From contig NZ_BAFW01000255.1 in assembly GCF_000308535.1 (NCBI RefSeq), positions 31,985-95,984 on the forward strand: a stretch of DNA of 64,000 bases. Direction: 5' to 3'. The notes beneath the pieces are model-generated. The model made no database searches. It saw only the letters and a list, made by a program, of their open reading frames with translations, and was not told the origin of the DNA. The position numbers and the translations under genes were made by a program. Origin of the DNA: Nocardia cerradoensis NBRC 101014. Lineage in GTDB: Bacteria; Actinomycetota; Actinomycetes; Mycobacteriales; Mycobacteriaceae. Positions 40,089-48,856 of this stretch are shown here, in pieces (position 1 is the stretch's first letter; each line of letters begins with the position of its first letter).

Positions 40089-42293
40089 TCAATGCCCGAA
40101 TGCGGCGACCCCAACCGGACCGACACCGACGCACACATCCAAACCTGGGGTACGTGAACCGATTCGCAACACCTCACCGCTGCCGACCACATGGACGAAC
40201 ACCGTGTGGACCCCCGCACGCACCGGCACCACCACCGCATCGCCGTGTTCCATCGCCACGGTGAGGTGGCCGTCCTGATTCGCGAAATAGTTGAGCTGCG
40301 CGGTCCACCCGTGCTCGATCATGGGCCCGTCCAGCCACAGCGCCACCGGGTCGGAGCCGTCGACGCGGTATCCGCAGCCGGGTTCGGGACCGGCGAGGAT
40401 GCGGCGATTCCACCAGACCGAGGCGTCGACGAGTTCGCCGTCGTCGGTGATCATCCGCAGGTGCGGTGTGGACGTGCCGAAAGCGCCGTCCGGGGCGATC
40501 GGGCCCAGCACCTGGGCGATGAGATTCTGCGGATAGGTCATCGGCGTCAGCACGCCCCAGGGCACCTCCTGCTCCAGGAGCGGTGCGCCGTCCCGATCCG
40601 CGAACGCCGCACGGGCATTCGTGAGATAGGTGCGCGTAGGCGAGATTTCCCACGAGCGCGCGAACGAGACGGTGGTGCAGACGCTGCTCACGACGAAGGC
40701 CGCTGTCAGCACGATCGCGACGGCGTGCGCAGCCGGCACCGGACCGGGTGATGTCGGTCCGAGCGCGTCCGCGTTCCGGCTCCTTGTTCGCGGCCGAGCA
40801 GCCAGCAGCAGGGCGGTCGCCGCGGCCAGCACCACCGCCACGTCGGCCAGGTAGCGCAGCGACTGCATGAGTTCGGCGGCGGTGTTGGGGCCACCGCGGA
40901 TCAGGACGATCGGAAGCTGAACGGCCAGAACGTATCCCACGACCAGGATCCACACCGGTAGCACGCGGCGGCGCAGTCGCAGTGTCACCAGGACCACCGC
41001 GGCGAGGATCAGCCAGGCGGGCACGACGGTCCATCCCGGCGGCGTGGCCCACGGTGTCGACGGCAGCCAGCGCGCCCAGACCCACGGGCCGCCCAGCAGG
41101 GTCGGGAGGATCCCCAGGGAGGTGGCGCTGTGGAGAAGTCGTCGCGCGCCGGCGAGGCTGGTGTCGACCGCGATGTGGTCGGCGACGGTGAGGTAGGCCG
41201 CGCCCCAGCCCGCCAGGATCAATGCCGAACCGGCCCACAGCGCCGCGCCCGTGCGCGCCACGTCGCGAGTCGACGCCCACACGCTCGGGCCGCCACGATC
41301 GCCCGCCCGCTCGGGGTCCTCGGGAGGCGCGGCGGCATCGCGCGGGCCCGATTCCCCTTCGCCCGCGGGCGAATCCGCATCGACGGTGCGGGCGCCGACC
41401 ACGTACCGCTCCAGCACCGCGACAGCGAACGCGACGAACGGCACCACCACCGCTTTCTCGAAGAACATCAGCCCCACGATCAGCACCAGCACACCGGAGA
41501 CCGCGTAGCGCCCGCGTCCGGTGCGCACCAGCAGCACCGCATCCGCGATCACCCAGGCCAGCGCGAACTGCAGCGGCAGGGCGTTCAGCGAGGCCGCCCA
41601 CCAGGCGAAGGCCGGAAGGGTCAGCGGACAGAACAGATAGCCGATCAACGGAACCAGCACGGCCCAGCGGACCGCACCGGCTCGCCGTGGGACCAGCACC
41701 AGCAGCATGCGCAGCACCGCGACCGAGGCGGCGAGCTGCAGCAGCAGCATGGTCACCACCGGCCCGGCCCACTGCAGCGGCGCGATCCGGGTCACCACCC
41801 ACGCGGTCACGAAGGCCAGCGGCATGAAATGGCCGTCGTGGTCGTAGAGCAGCAGATCGGCGGACCAGAGCGGATACCGGTCGGCGCGACCCACCAGGAT
41901 GAGATCGTCCCAGTAGAAATAGCCGCGCCCAGCCACCCACCCGCGCAGCGCGATCTGCGCGAGGATCAGCAGCACCGCCACCAGCAGTACGGGACGATGG
42001 GGCACCGCGCGCAGGCCGGCGAAATCCGCAGTACTCCGGAGTCCCGAGAATCCGCGCGGTACCGCACGCGTCGATCCGAGGCTGTCCGCGGCCGACGGGC
42101 CGCGGGGGGCGACCTCCGTCGTGCTGTCGATCGGAGTGCCGGACGAGGCGATCTCCGCGACGGCGCCGGTAGGAGCGTTCTCGTGACCGCTCCTGTCCCC
42201 GCGCCCGCGATCTCGGCGCACATCGCCACGCCGCCGCGCCGACCACGCCGGGACCGGCGCCCACCCGCGTGCGAAGCCGGGCGCCGAGAACAT
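40089..42293 (-). CDS. Multi-pass membrane protein, GT-C glycosyltransferase-like
   Basis: A 734-residue membrane protein. After a disordered, charged N-terminus of about 95 residues there are some ten to eleven hydrophobic helices between ~100 and ~560, broken by one charged cytoplasmic loop (DADSPAGEGESGPRD). The first external loop contains YFYWDDLILVGRADRY, an acidic WDD motif where GT-C glycosyltransferases keep their catalytic acid. The C-terminal ~190 residues look like a soluble extracytoplasmic beta-rich domain. It may transfer a sugar from a polyprenyl donor to a cell-envelope acceptor; this is inferred from topology only. GGGTGGGG precedes the ATG. The true start could be internal. 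Confidence 0.75.
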   Translation of the reverse strand: MFSAPGFARGWAPVPAWSARRRGDVRRDRGRGDRSGHENAPTGAVAEIASSGTPIDSTTEVAPRGPSAADSLGSTRAVPRGFSGLRSTADFAGLRAVPHRPVLLVAVLLILAQIALRGWVAGRGYFYWDDLILVGRADRYPLWSADLLLYDHDGHFMPLAFVTAWVVTRIAPLQWAGPVVTMLLLQLAASVAVLRMLLVLVPRRAGAVRWAVLVPLIGYLFCPLTLPAFAWWAASLNALPLQFALAWVIADAVLLVRTGRGRYAVSGVLVLIVGLMFFEKAVVVPFVAFAVAVLERYVVGARTVDADSPAGEGESGPRDAAAPPEDPERAGDRGGPSVWASTRDVARTGAALWAGSALILAGWGAAYLTVADHIAVDTSLAGARRLLHSATSLGILPTLLGGPWVWARWLPSTPWATPPGWTVVPAWLILAAVVLVTLRLRRRVLPVWILVVGYVLAVQLPIVLIRGGPNTAAELMQSLRYLADVAVVLAAATALLLAARPRTRSRNADALGPTSPGPVPAAHAVAIVLTAAFVVSSVCTTVSFARSWEISPTRTYLTNARAAFADRDGAPLLEQEVPWGVLTPMTYPQNLIAQVLGPIAPDGAFGTSTPHLRMITDDGELVDASVWWNRRILAGPEPGCGYRVDGSDPVALWLDGPMIEHGWTAQLNYFANQDGHLTVAMEHGDAVVVPVRAGVHTVFVHVVGSGEVLRIGSRTPGLDVCVGVGPVGVAAFGH

Positions 42294-42349
42294 GGCACCC
42301 CACCCTAGTGGCCCGCGACCGGGTTCGCTCGTGGTGACGGCTCAGTCCC

Positions 42350-43135
42350 TCACTCGAAGACGGGAGCGCGCTTGCCGAGGAAGGCCGCGATGCCCTCGGT
42401 GCCGTCGGGCGAATCGGCACAGGCGGAGATGAACGCCGCCTCGCGCGCGGTCTGCTCTTCCAGCGTGTGCGAGGAGCTCACCAGAAGGAGCTTCTTGACG
42501 CTGGCATTCGAATGACGGGGGCCCGCCGCGAATTCCGCGACCAGTTCGTCCACGGCGGCGGCGAGTTCGGCATCCGGCACCACGCGATGCACGAGATTCC
42601 AGTCCAGCGCCTCGGCCGCCGTCAGGGTGCGGTTGGTGAACATCAGTTCCTGCGTGCGGCGCAGGCCGATCAGGCGCGGCAGGTAGTAGGACGCGCCGCC
42701 GTCGGGACTCAGCCCGGCGCGGGTATAGGCCATGGTGAACGCCGCCGATTCACCCGCGAGGACCAGATCACCGGCCATCGCCAGGCTGAATCCGGCGCCC
42801 GCGGCGACACCGTTGACCGCCACGACCAGCAGGGCATCCATCCGGGCGAACGACGAGAGCGCCTCGTGCAGGTCGTCGGCCAGACCCTTCACGTAGTGGC
42901 CGGCGCCGCCGCCCTGGGCAGCCATGGCCTTGAGGTCGCCGCCGGCGGAGAAGAACCGGCCCGCACCGGTCAGCACGACCACCTTCAGCGCGGGATCGTC
43001 CACACACTGCCCCGCGATATCGGCCAGTTCCCGGCCGAGGACGTGGTCGATACCGTTCGCGGCCTTCGGCCGGTTCAGGGTGATCCGGGCGACGGGGCCG
43101 GTGCGCTCGAAAGTGATCGTCTCGTACTCGCTCAT
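42350..43135 (-). CDS. Enoyl-CoA hydratase/isomerase family protein
   Basis: A 261-residue crotonase-fold enzyme that hydrates or isomerises enoyl-CoA in fatty-acid degradation. The oxyanion-hole residues are in SAGGDLKAMA and GVAAGAGFSLAMAGDLV. The usual first catalytic Glu region reads AGFSLAMAGDLVLA with Asp, and the second at SPDGGASYYLPR carries Asp in place of Glu; this suggests an isomerase or other crotonase activity rather than a classic hydratase. The start at 43135 has GAAAGGCAG upstream; 32 codons further up are open but unlikely. The gene is followed at a distance by other metabolic genes with no operon partner. Confidence 0.87.
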   Translation of the reverse strand: MSEYETITFERTGPVARITLNRPKAANGIDHVLGRELADIAGQCVDDPALKVVVLTGAGRFFSAGGDLKAMAAQGGGAGHYVKGLADDLHEALSSFARMDALLVVAVNGVAAGAGFSLAMAGDLVLAGESAAFTMAYTRAGLSPDGGASYYLPRLIGLRRTQELMFTNRTLTAAEALDWNLVHRVVPDAELAAAVDELVAEFAAGPRHSNASVKKLLLVSSSHTLEEQTAREAAFISACADSPDGTEGIAAFLGKRAPVFE

Positions 43136-43243
43136 GGGCTGCCTTTCGGTCGAGTCTGCGGGCCCAGCATGACAAACGGCCGCACCGCGTGCGACGCCGC
43201 CACCACCGAGACATATCCGGCATCCCGGCACGGAAACGGGGCC

Positions 43244-43294
43244 TCGGGCTACTGCAGGACTTGGGCTATTGCGGGACTCGGGCTATTGCGGGAC
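43244..43294. repeat. Three tandem 17-bp repeats at the end of dinB
   Basis: Units TCGGGCTACTGCAGGAC, TTGGGCTATTGCGGGAC and TCGGGCTATTGCGGGAC run head to tail. The third covers the last codons and stop of the minus-strand DinB2-like gene (stop at 43285-43283); the others lie beyond it. Units two and three differ at one base. Confidence 0.95.
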
Positions 43295-44428
43295 GAGTTC
43301 GAGTCGCACCCCGAGCAGCCGGACCGGCCGATCGAGCTCGAACCGGTCGATGATCTCGAGTGCGACCGCGGTGATCGCCTCGGCGTCGATCGTCGGTTCG
43401 GGCAACTTCTTCTGCTTGGTGCGGGTGTAGAAGGTGTTGGTACGCACCGTGACCCCCACCCGGGTGCCGATCCGGCCGGCCGCGGCCATCTCCACGGCGA
43501 CCTCGCGGGCCAGCCGTGCGACCTGTGCGCGAATCTCCTCGCGATCGGTCAGATCGTGCGGGAAGGTTTCGGACTTGCTGCGGCCCACCGGAATTCGCGG
43601 CTCGGTCACCACATCGGTATCGCCGGCGCCGTGGCCGAGCACCCAGAGGTACGGGCCGGTGGCGGGACCGAATTCGGCGGCCAGGACATTCCGGTCGGCG
43701 GCCGCCAGCTGGGCGACGGTGTCGATGCCCAGGGCCGACATCCGCTGCGCGATGCGAGTGCCGATACCCCACAGCGCGCTGGTCGGGCGGTGCGCCATGA
43801 GTTCGTTCCAGTTCTCCGCGGTGAGCCGGAAGATTCCCGCACCGGGCTCGGCGGTCCGGGAGGCCACCGCTGCCTCGCCTGCCGGATGCGGCTGTCCCGC
43901 AATCTCCTTCGCAACCGGGCCGTCGCCCGCGGTGCTGTTCGCGTCCGTACCCTTGCCGACGCTCTTCGCGAATCCGGTCGCCAGTTTCGCGCGTAATTTG
44001 TTGTCGCCGATACCTATCGAACAGGTGAGGTTCAATTCGGCTATCGCACTGCGGATTTCGCGTGCGAGCCGTTCGGGATCGTCGGTGTCGGCGGCGAGGA
44101 AGGCCTCGTCCCAGCCCAGCACCTCGACCCGCACCGGGAACCGCCGCAGCACCTCCATGACCTCGTCGGACGCCTCCTCGTAGGTGGTCATGTCCAGGGG
44201 CAGGAACACCCCGTCCGGGCATTTGCGGACCGCGGTGCGCAGCGGCATTCCGGCCCGCACACCGAAGGCCCGCGCCGGATACGACGCGCAGGTGACCACC
44301 TTGCGCGGTTCGTTCGGATCTCCGTTGCCGCCCACGATCACCGGCTGCCCGCGCAGCTCGGGATGGCGGCGGAACTCCACCGCCGCCTGGAATTGGTCGA
44401 GGTCGACATGCAACAGCCACCTGGCCAC
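43283..44428 (-). CDS. dinB2: DinB2-like Y-family DNA polymerase (Pol IV) with unusual steric gate
   Basis: A 381-residue Y-family polymerase. Catalytic acids are Asp9 and Asp108-Glu109 (HVDLDQF and GWDEAFL). The protein aligns well with mycobacterial DinB2 as I recall it (RKVVTCASYPARAFGVRAGM, CSIGIGDNKLRAKLATGFAK, RLLGVRLEL). The steric-gate position, Phe/Tyr in most DinB and Leu14 in M. smegmatis DinB2, is Gln14 here. A Gly/Ala/Thr-rich insertion of about 40 residues (~156-196) lies between GFAK and GIFRL. No beta-clamp-binding motif is seen at the C-terminus, as in DinB2. The start is GTG 44428; a much longer open frame upstream is rejected. The stop lies in a tandem repeat. Confidence 0.88.
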   Translation of the reverse strand: MARWLLHVDLDQFQAAVEFRRHPELRGQPVIVGGNGDPNEPRKVVTCASYPARAFGVRAGMPLRTAVRKCPDGVFLPLDMTTYEEASDEVMEVLRRFPVRVEVLGWDEAFLAADTDDPERLAREIRSAIAELNLTCSIGIGDNKLRAKLATGFAKSVGKGTDANSTAGDGPVAKEIAGQPHPAGEAAVASRTAEPGAGIFRLTAENWNELMAHRPTSALWGIGTRIAQRMSALGIDTVAQLAAADRNVLAAEFGPATGPYLWVLGHGAGDTDVVTEPRIPVGRSKSETFPHDLTDREEIRAQVARLAREVAVEMAAAGRIGTRVGVTVRTNTFYTRTKQKKLPEPTIDAEAITAVALEIIDRFELDRPVRLLGVRLELVPQ

Positions 44429-44518
44429 GAGACCGTTCTTACCGCACGGCACCGACAGCCGGAGGGACTTCGCAGGTAGCGCCTTGCGCCGATACCGAAA
44501 CAGAACTAAATTCTGGTT

Positions 44519-45073
44519 ATGAAGATTCGAGATCGGTTGCTGCTGGCGGCCGAGCGGCAGTTCGCCGAGCACGGGGCGCTCGACGCGACGCTGAGCCGGA
44601 TCAGGGCCGACGCGGGAGCGAGCGTCGGCGCGCTGTACCACCACTTCCCGGACAAGGCCGATCTGTACCGACAGGTGTGGGCCAATGCGCTGGCCGACTA
44701 CCAGCGCACCTTCTGGGCGAGCATCGCCGACAGCACCGACGCCGAGAGCGGAGTCACCGCCGGCGTCACCGAGCATCTGCGCTGGGTCACCGAAAACCAG
44801 TACCGCGCAACAATTCTCATGTCGCCCCGGCCGCCCGGAGTGCGCGACAGCGACAGCAACCGGGAATTTCTCACCTCCGTCGCGCGCTGGTGGCGCACCC
44901 ACGCCCGCTACGGCACGGTCCGCGACCTGGAATTCGACCTGCTGTACGCGCTGTGGCTGGGCCCGGCGCAGGAGTATTCGCGGCAGTGGGTGAGCGGCAG
45001 CATCCGCACCGCGCCGACCGATGTCGCCGCGGAACTGGCCGCCGCAGCGTGGAAGTCGTTGCGCAACAACTGA
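44519..45073 (+). CDS. TetR-family regulator
   Basis: A 184-residue TetR protein with the helix-turn-helix LSRIRADAGASVGALYHHFP and the usual PDKADLYRQVW after it. The ligand domain is Trp-rich near the end (RQWVSGSIRT). No ribosome binding site precedes the ATG; TAAATT at 44507-44512, six bases upstream, suggests a leaderless mRNA. The thioesterase gene follows after 27 bp, so the pair probably forms an operon. Divergent from dinB2 across a 90-bp gap, it may also influence that gene. Confidence 0.88.
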   Translation: MKIRDRLLLAAERQFAEHGALDATLSRIRADAGASVGALYHHFPDKADLYRQVWANALADYQRTFWASIADSTDAESGVTAGVTEHLRWVTENQYRATILMSPRPPGVRDSDSNREFLTSVARWWRTHARYGTVRDLEFDLLYALWLGPAQEYSRQWVSGSIRTAPTDVAAELAAAAWKSLRNN

Positions 45074-45100
45074 CAGCTCCGACAGCAGAGGACAGTGCAT

Positions 45101-45559
45101 ATGGAAGACCCGACAACCGACAAACTCACCGTGGAGCAGGCCCGCGCGGTGCTGGCCGCGCAGCCGTTCGCGCAACACGTCGGCACCGAGATCACCGAGT
45201 TCGAGGGCGGTGCGGCCACTTTGGTGATCGATGTGGGGCCCGAGCACGCTCAGCAGTTCGGTTTCGTGCACGGCGGGGTGATGGCCTATCTGGCCGATAA
45301 CGCGCTCACCTTCGCCGCCGGATCCGCGCTGGGCCCGAACGTACTGACCGGCGGCTTCACCGTCACCTACCTGCGACCCGCGCGGGGCGGCCGGCTTCGC
45401 GCGCACGCGACGGTCACCGACGCCACCCGCCGCCAAGCCGTCACCCGTTGCGAGATCTATTGCGACAGCGATGGTTCCAGCACGATATGCGCGGTCGCGC
45501 AGGGAACGGTGCGCGTGGTCGAGCGCGCTCTGCCCACCAACGGATCGCGCGAACCGTAG
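45101..45559 (+). CDS. PaaI-type hotdog thioesterase
   Basis: A 152-residue single-domain hotdog thioesterase that hydrolyses acyl- or aryl-CoA. The signature QQFGFVHGGVMAYLADNA contains the conserved His-Gly-Gly and the catalytic-type Asp, and TGGFTVTYLRPARGGRL fits the second strand pair. The ATG at 45101 lies eight bases after AGAGGA; a GTG two codons upstream is the alternative. It follows the TetR gene in one likely operon, which suggests that the regulator senses an acyl-CoA or aromatic CoA ester (inference). Confidence 0.88.
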   Translation: MEDPTTDKLTVEQARAVLAAQPFAQHVGTEITEFEGGAATLVIDVGPEHAQQFGFVHGGVMAYLADNALTFAAGSALGPNVLTGGFTVTYLRPARGGRLRAHATVTDATRRQAVTRCEIYCDSDGSSTICAVAQGTVRVVERALPTNGSREP

Positions 45560-45645
45560 GTGGAGACTTCCGCGCAGCGCCGACCGATATCCGGGGCGTC
45601 CGATCGCACGTAGGATTTCGGCATCACCACCGAGAGGATGTGCCG

Positions 45646-46263
45646 ATGACCGAATCCCCGGACCGCCGCCCGGACATCGCCGAACGCCGCTCGGAGCCCG
45701 CGGTACGTATCACCGATCACGAACGCGCGCAGGTGGAGCGGCTGCTGCAGCTGGCGCTGCGGGACGGCTCGCTCGATCTCGCCGAGCTGGACCGGCGCTT
45801 GGCCGCCGCCTACGCCGCGACCACCCATGACGAGCTCGCCGCCGTGACCGCCGATCTGCCGGTGGCCGCGACCCGCGAACCGCTGGTCCTGACCACGGTC
45901 AGCGGGTCGCTGCGCAAAGACGGCCAGTGGATCGTGCCGGCCGAGATCACCGCCACCGCGGCCTCCGGATCGGTGCGATTGGATTTCACCGAGGCGATCT
46001 GCCCGCACGCCGTGGTGGAGCTGCATGTCGGAATCGCCTCGGGCAGTGTCCGATTGACGGTTCCGCGCGGCTGGCAGGTGGATGTCGACCGGGTGGCGTT
46101 CGTCAGCGGCAGCGCGAAGAATCGGGTGAACGAGCCCCCGCTGCCCGGATGCCCGACCCTGCGCGTGGACGGCTCGATCACGTCGGGATCCCTGCGCGCC
46201 GAGTATCCGAAACCACCCCGTCGCGGCTTCTGGGCCTGGCTGTTCCGCAGGCCACGCCGGTAG
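45646..46263 (+). CDS. DUF1707 domain protein with C-terminal LiaF-like domain
   Basis: A 205-residue protein. The DUF1707 domain occupies about residues 20-75 (RITDHERAQVERLLQLALRD, AELDRRLAAAYAATTHDELA, DLP), a short helical module common in actinomycetes. It is followed by a beta-rich part with repeated SGS(V/L)R motifs (TVSGSLRK, ASGSVRLD, ASGSVRLT, TSGSLRAE), resembling the cell-wall-active-antibiotic response domain of LiaF. The end is aromatic and basic (PPRRGFWAWLFRRPRR), suggesting membrane contact. Start ATG 46646 minus one thousand, that is 45646, has GAGAGGATGTG before it. Role unknown; envelope-stress sensing is a guess. Confidence 0.8.
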   Translation: MTESPDRRPDIAERRSEPAVRITDHERAQVERLLQLALRDGSLDLAELDRRLAAAYAATTHDELAAVTADLPVAATREPLVLTTVSGSLRKDGQWIVPAEITATAASGSVRLDFTEAICPHAVVELHVGIASGSVRLTVPRGWQVDVDRVAFVSGSAKNRVNEPPLPGCPTLRVDGSITSGSLRAEYPKPPRRGFWAWLFRRPRR

Positions 46264-46327
46264 CCGAGGCAGCGAACAGGCCCCCATACGGCAGAAGGGC
46301 CGCCCACCCGAAGGTGAACGGCCCCTC

Positions 46328-46357
46328 GACCATTGATCACGCGACCATTGATCACGC
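46328..46357. repeat. Two tandem 15-bp repeats at the end of lon
   Basis: GACCATTGATCACGC is repeated exactly twice, head to tail. The unit at 46343-46357 covers the lon stop codon (46354-46352 on the minus strand); the other lies just beyond. It mirrors the duplications at dinB2 and at 25816-25857. Confidence 0.95.
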
Positions 46358-48802
46358 GGTCGCCGCGAAGGCCTTCCCGTCATAAGCCGGTTCGGTGACC
46401 GGTTCGATGGCGTAGGCCAGGATGTCGGCCACGTCGGCGACGGGGCGGACGTCCAGGGCGGCCAGCACCTCGGCGGGGACCTCGTCCAGATCCGGCTCGT
46501 TGCGAGCCGGGATGAACACGGTCTTCAGGCCGGCGCGCTGGGCGGCGAGCAGCTTCTGCTTCACGCCGCCGATCGGCAGCACCCGGCCGTTCAGCGTGAC
46601 CTCACCGGTCATGCCGACATCCGCGCGCACCTGCCGGCCCAGGGCCAGCGACACCAGGGCGGTGACCATGGTGACACCCGCGGACGGGCCGTCCTTGGGC
46701 ACCGCACCCGCCGGGAAGTGGATGTGGATGTTGCGATCCAGCACCTTCGGTTCGATGCCGATCTCTTCCAGGTGTGAGCGCACATAGGTCAGTGCGATCT
46801 GCGCGGATTCCTTCATGACGTCACCCAGCTGACCGGTCAGGGTCAGCGAGCGTTCGCCCTCGGCGGCATTGGCCTCGATGTAGAGGACATCGCCGCCGGC
46901 GCCGGTCACGGCCAGGCCGGTCGCGACACCGGGAACCGAGGTGCGTTCCACCGAATCAGGGGTGAAGCGCGGACGGCCCAGGTAGTCCTTCAGATCGCCG
47001 AGACCGATCACCAGCGACTCGGAATCGGCTGCTACACCGGTCTTTTCGCCGTAACCGAGGGCGGGATCGTAGCCGAGGTCGATCACCGTGGCATCCGAAT
47101 CACCGTCCGCCACAACCGTCTGCGCACCGAACTCGTCCTGCGACAACCGAGTCGCCGCCTTGCGCAACGCCTTCGCGAGCAACCGCTCCAGCTGACGCAC
47201 GCCGGCTTCCCGGGTGTAGTTGGCCGCGATCTCGCGCAGGGCCTCGTCGGTGAACGACACCTCCTCGGCGGTCAGCGCATTCCGTTCCAGCTGCCGTGGC
47301 ACCAGGAAGTCGCGGGCGATGGCCACCTTGTCGTCCTCGGTGTACCCGTCGACGGTGATCAGTTCCATGCGGTCCAGCAGCGGGCCGGGAATGGTCTCCA
47401 TGACATTCGCGGTCGCGATGAACAGCACATCGGACAGATCCAGGTCCAGATCCAGGTAGTGGTCGCGGAAGGTGTGGTTCTGCGCCGGATCCAGCACCTC
47501 GAGCAGCGCGGCCGCCGGATCACCCCGGAAGTCCGAGCCGACCTTGTCGATCTCGTCCAGCAGGACGACGGGATTCATCGAACCCGCCTCCTTGATGGCA
47601 CGCACGATCCGGCCCGGCAGGGCGCCGACGTAGGTCCGCCGGTGACCGCGGATCTCGGCCTCGTCACGCACACCGCCCAGGGCGACGCGCACGAACTTGC
47701 GGCCCAGCGCCCGCGCCACGCTCTCACCGAGCGAGGTCTTACCGACACCGGGAGGTCCGGCCAGCACCATCACGGCACCGGAGCCACGGCCGCCGACGAC
47801 CTCCAGGCCACGCGCGGCCCGGCGGGCGCGCACGGCCAGGTACTCGACCATGCGGTCCTTGACCTCTTCCAGACCGTGGTGGTCGGCGTCGAGCACCGCA
47901 CGAGCCGCCGAAACATCGGTGCTGTCGGTGGTTTTCACCGTCCACGGCAGATCCAGGACGGTATCCAGCCAGGTGCGGATCCAGCCCGATTCCGGACTTT
48001 GATCGCTGCTGCGCTCGAGCCGGTCGACCTCGCGCAGCGCGGCCTCGCGGACGTTGTCAGGTAGCTCGGCGGTCTCCACCCGGGTGCGGTAGTCGTCCGC
48101 ACCGTCGGGCTCGCCGTCACCCAGTTCCTTGCGAATCGCGTTGAGCTGCTGACGCAGCAGGAATTCCCGCTGCGACTTCTCGACGCCCTCGCGCACATCC
48201 TCACTGATCTTCTCGGTGACCTCGACCTCGGCGATGTGGTCCTTGGTCCACCCGATCAGCCGGGTCAGCCGCTCGGCGACGTCGGGAGTGTCGAGCAGTT
48301 CGCGCTTCTGCTCAGCGGTCAGATACGGGGCGTAGCCGGCGGTATCGGCCAGGGCCGACGGGTCGGTGAGCCGGTTGACCACGTCGATGACCTGCCAGGC
48401 TTCGCGACGCTGCAGCACCGAGACGACCAGCTGCTTGTATTCGGCGGCCAGTTCCTTGGTGTGCGCATCGGGTGCGGGGGTGTCGACCGGTTCGGCCTCC
48501 ACCCACAGCGCGGCGCCCGGGCCGGTGACCCCGTGCCCGATCCTCGCCCGCTGTTCGGCCTTCAGCACCGCGGCGGCGGCGCCACCGCGCATCCGGCCGA
48601 CCTGTTCGATGGTCGCGATCACACCGTAGGCGGCGTAGCCCTCGTCCAGACGCGGTGCGAGCAGCACCGAGTCCGACTTCGCGGCCCGTGCGGCGTCGAT
48701 GGCGGCCTGTGCGGATTCGTCGAGCTCGATGGGGACGACCATGCCCGGCAACACGACCGGATCGGTCAGAAACAGCACCGGCAGACGCTGTGGAGTACTC
48801 AC
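46352..48802 (-). CDS. lon: ATP-dependent Lon protease
   Basis: An 816-residue LonA-type protease that degrades misfolded and regulatory proteins in the cytoplasm. It has an N-terminal substrate-binding domain (LPVLFLTDPVVLPGMVVPIE), a helical middle, an AAA+ module with Walker A AGPPGVGKTSLG and Walker B NPVVLLDEIDKVG, and a C-terminal protease domain with the Ser-Lys dyad in PKDGPSAGVTM and GGVKQKLLAA. GTG 48802 is chosen because GGAAGGGG is then properly spaced; a TTG six codons upstream is inferior. A HAIR-like element lies about 55 bp upstream, implying HspR repression and heat induction. The stop codon lies in a 15-bp tandem duplication. Confidence 0.95.
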   Translation of the reverse strand: MSTPQRLPVLFLTDPVVLPGMVVPIELDESAQAAIDAARAAKSDSVLLAPRLDEGYAAYGVIATIEQVGRMRGGAAAAVLKAEQRARIGHGVTGPGAALWVEAEPVDTPAPDAHTKELAAEYKQLVVSVLQRREAWQVIDVVNRLTDPSALADTAGYAPYLTAEQKRELLDTPDVAERLTRLIGWTKDHIAEVEVTEKISEDVREGVEKSQREFLLRQQLNAIRKELGDGEPDGADDYRTRVETAELPDNVREAALREVDRLERSSDQSPESGWIRTWLDTVLDLPWTVKTTDSTDVSAARAVLDADHHGLEEVKDRMVEYLAVRARRAARGLEVVGGRGSGAVMVLAGPPGVGKTSLGESVARALGRKFVRVALGGVRDEAEIRGHRRTYVGALPGRIVRAIKEAGSMNPVVLLDEIDKVGSDFRGDPAAALLEVLDPAQNHTFRDHYLDLDLDLSDVLFIATANVMETIPGPLLDRMELITVDGYTEDDKVAIARDFLVPRQLERNALTAEEVSFTDEALREIAANYTREAGVRQLERLLAKALRKAATRLSQDEFGAQTVVADGDSDATVIDLGYDPALGYGEKTGVAADSESLVIGLGDLKDYLGRPRFTPDSVERTSVPGVATGLAVTGAGGDVLYIEANAAEGERSLTLTGQLGDVMKESAQIALTYVRSHLEEIGIEPKVLDRNIHIHFPAGAVPKDGPSAGVTMVTALVSLALGRQVRADVGMTGEVTLNGRVLPIGGVKQKLLAAQRAGLKTVFIPARNEPDLDEVPAEVLAALDVRPVADVADILAYAIEPVTEPAYDGKAFAATA

Positions 48803-48856
48803 AGATTCAGCCCCTTCCAAAGCATGCCCCGGATCCTGTGTTTCTTCGCCTCCAGG

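Noticed and set aside
44429..45436. Long N-terminal extension of the dinB2 frame
   Set aside because: It is antisense to the TetR and thioesterase genes, and the Y-family domain begins at the GTG at 44428.
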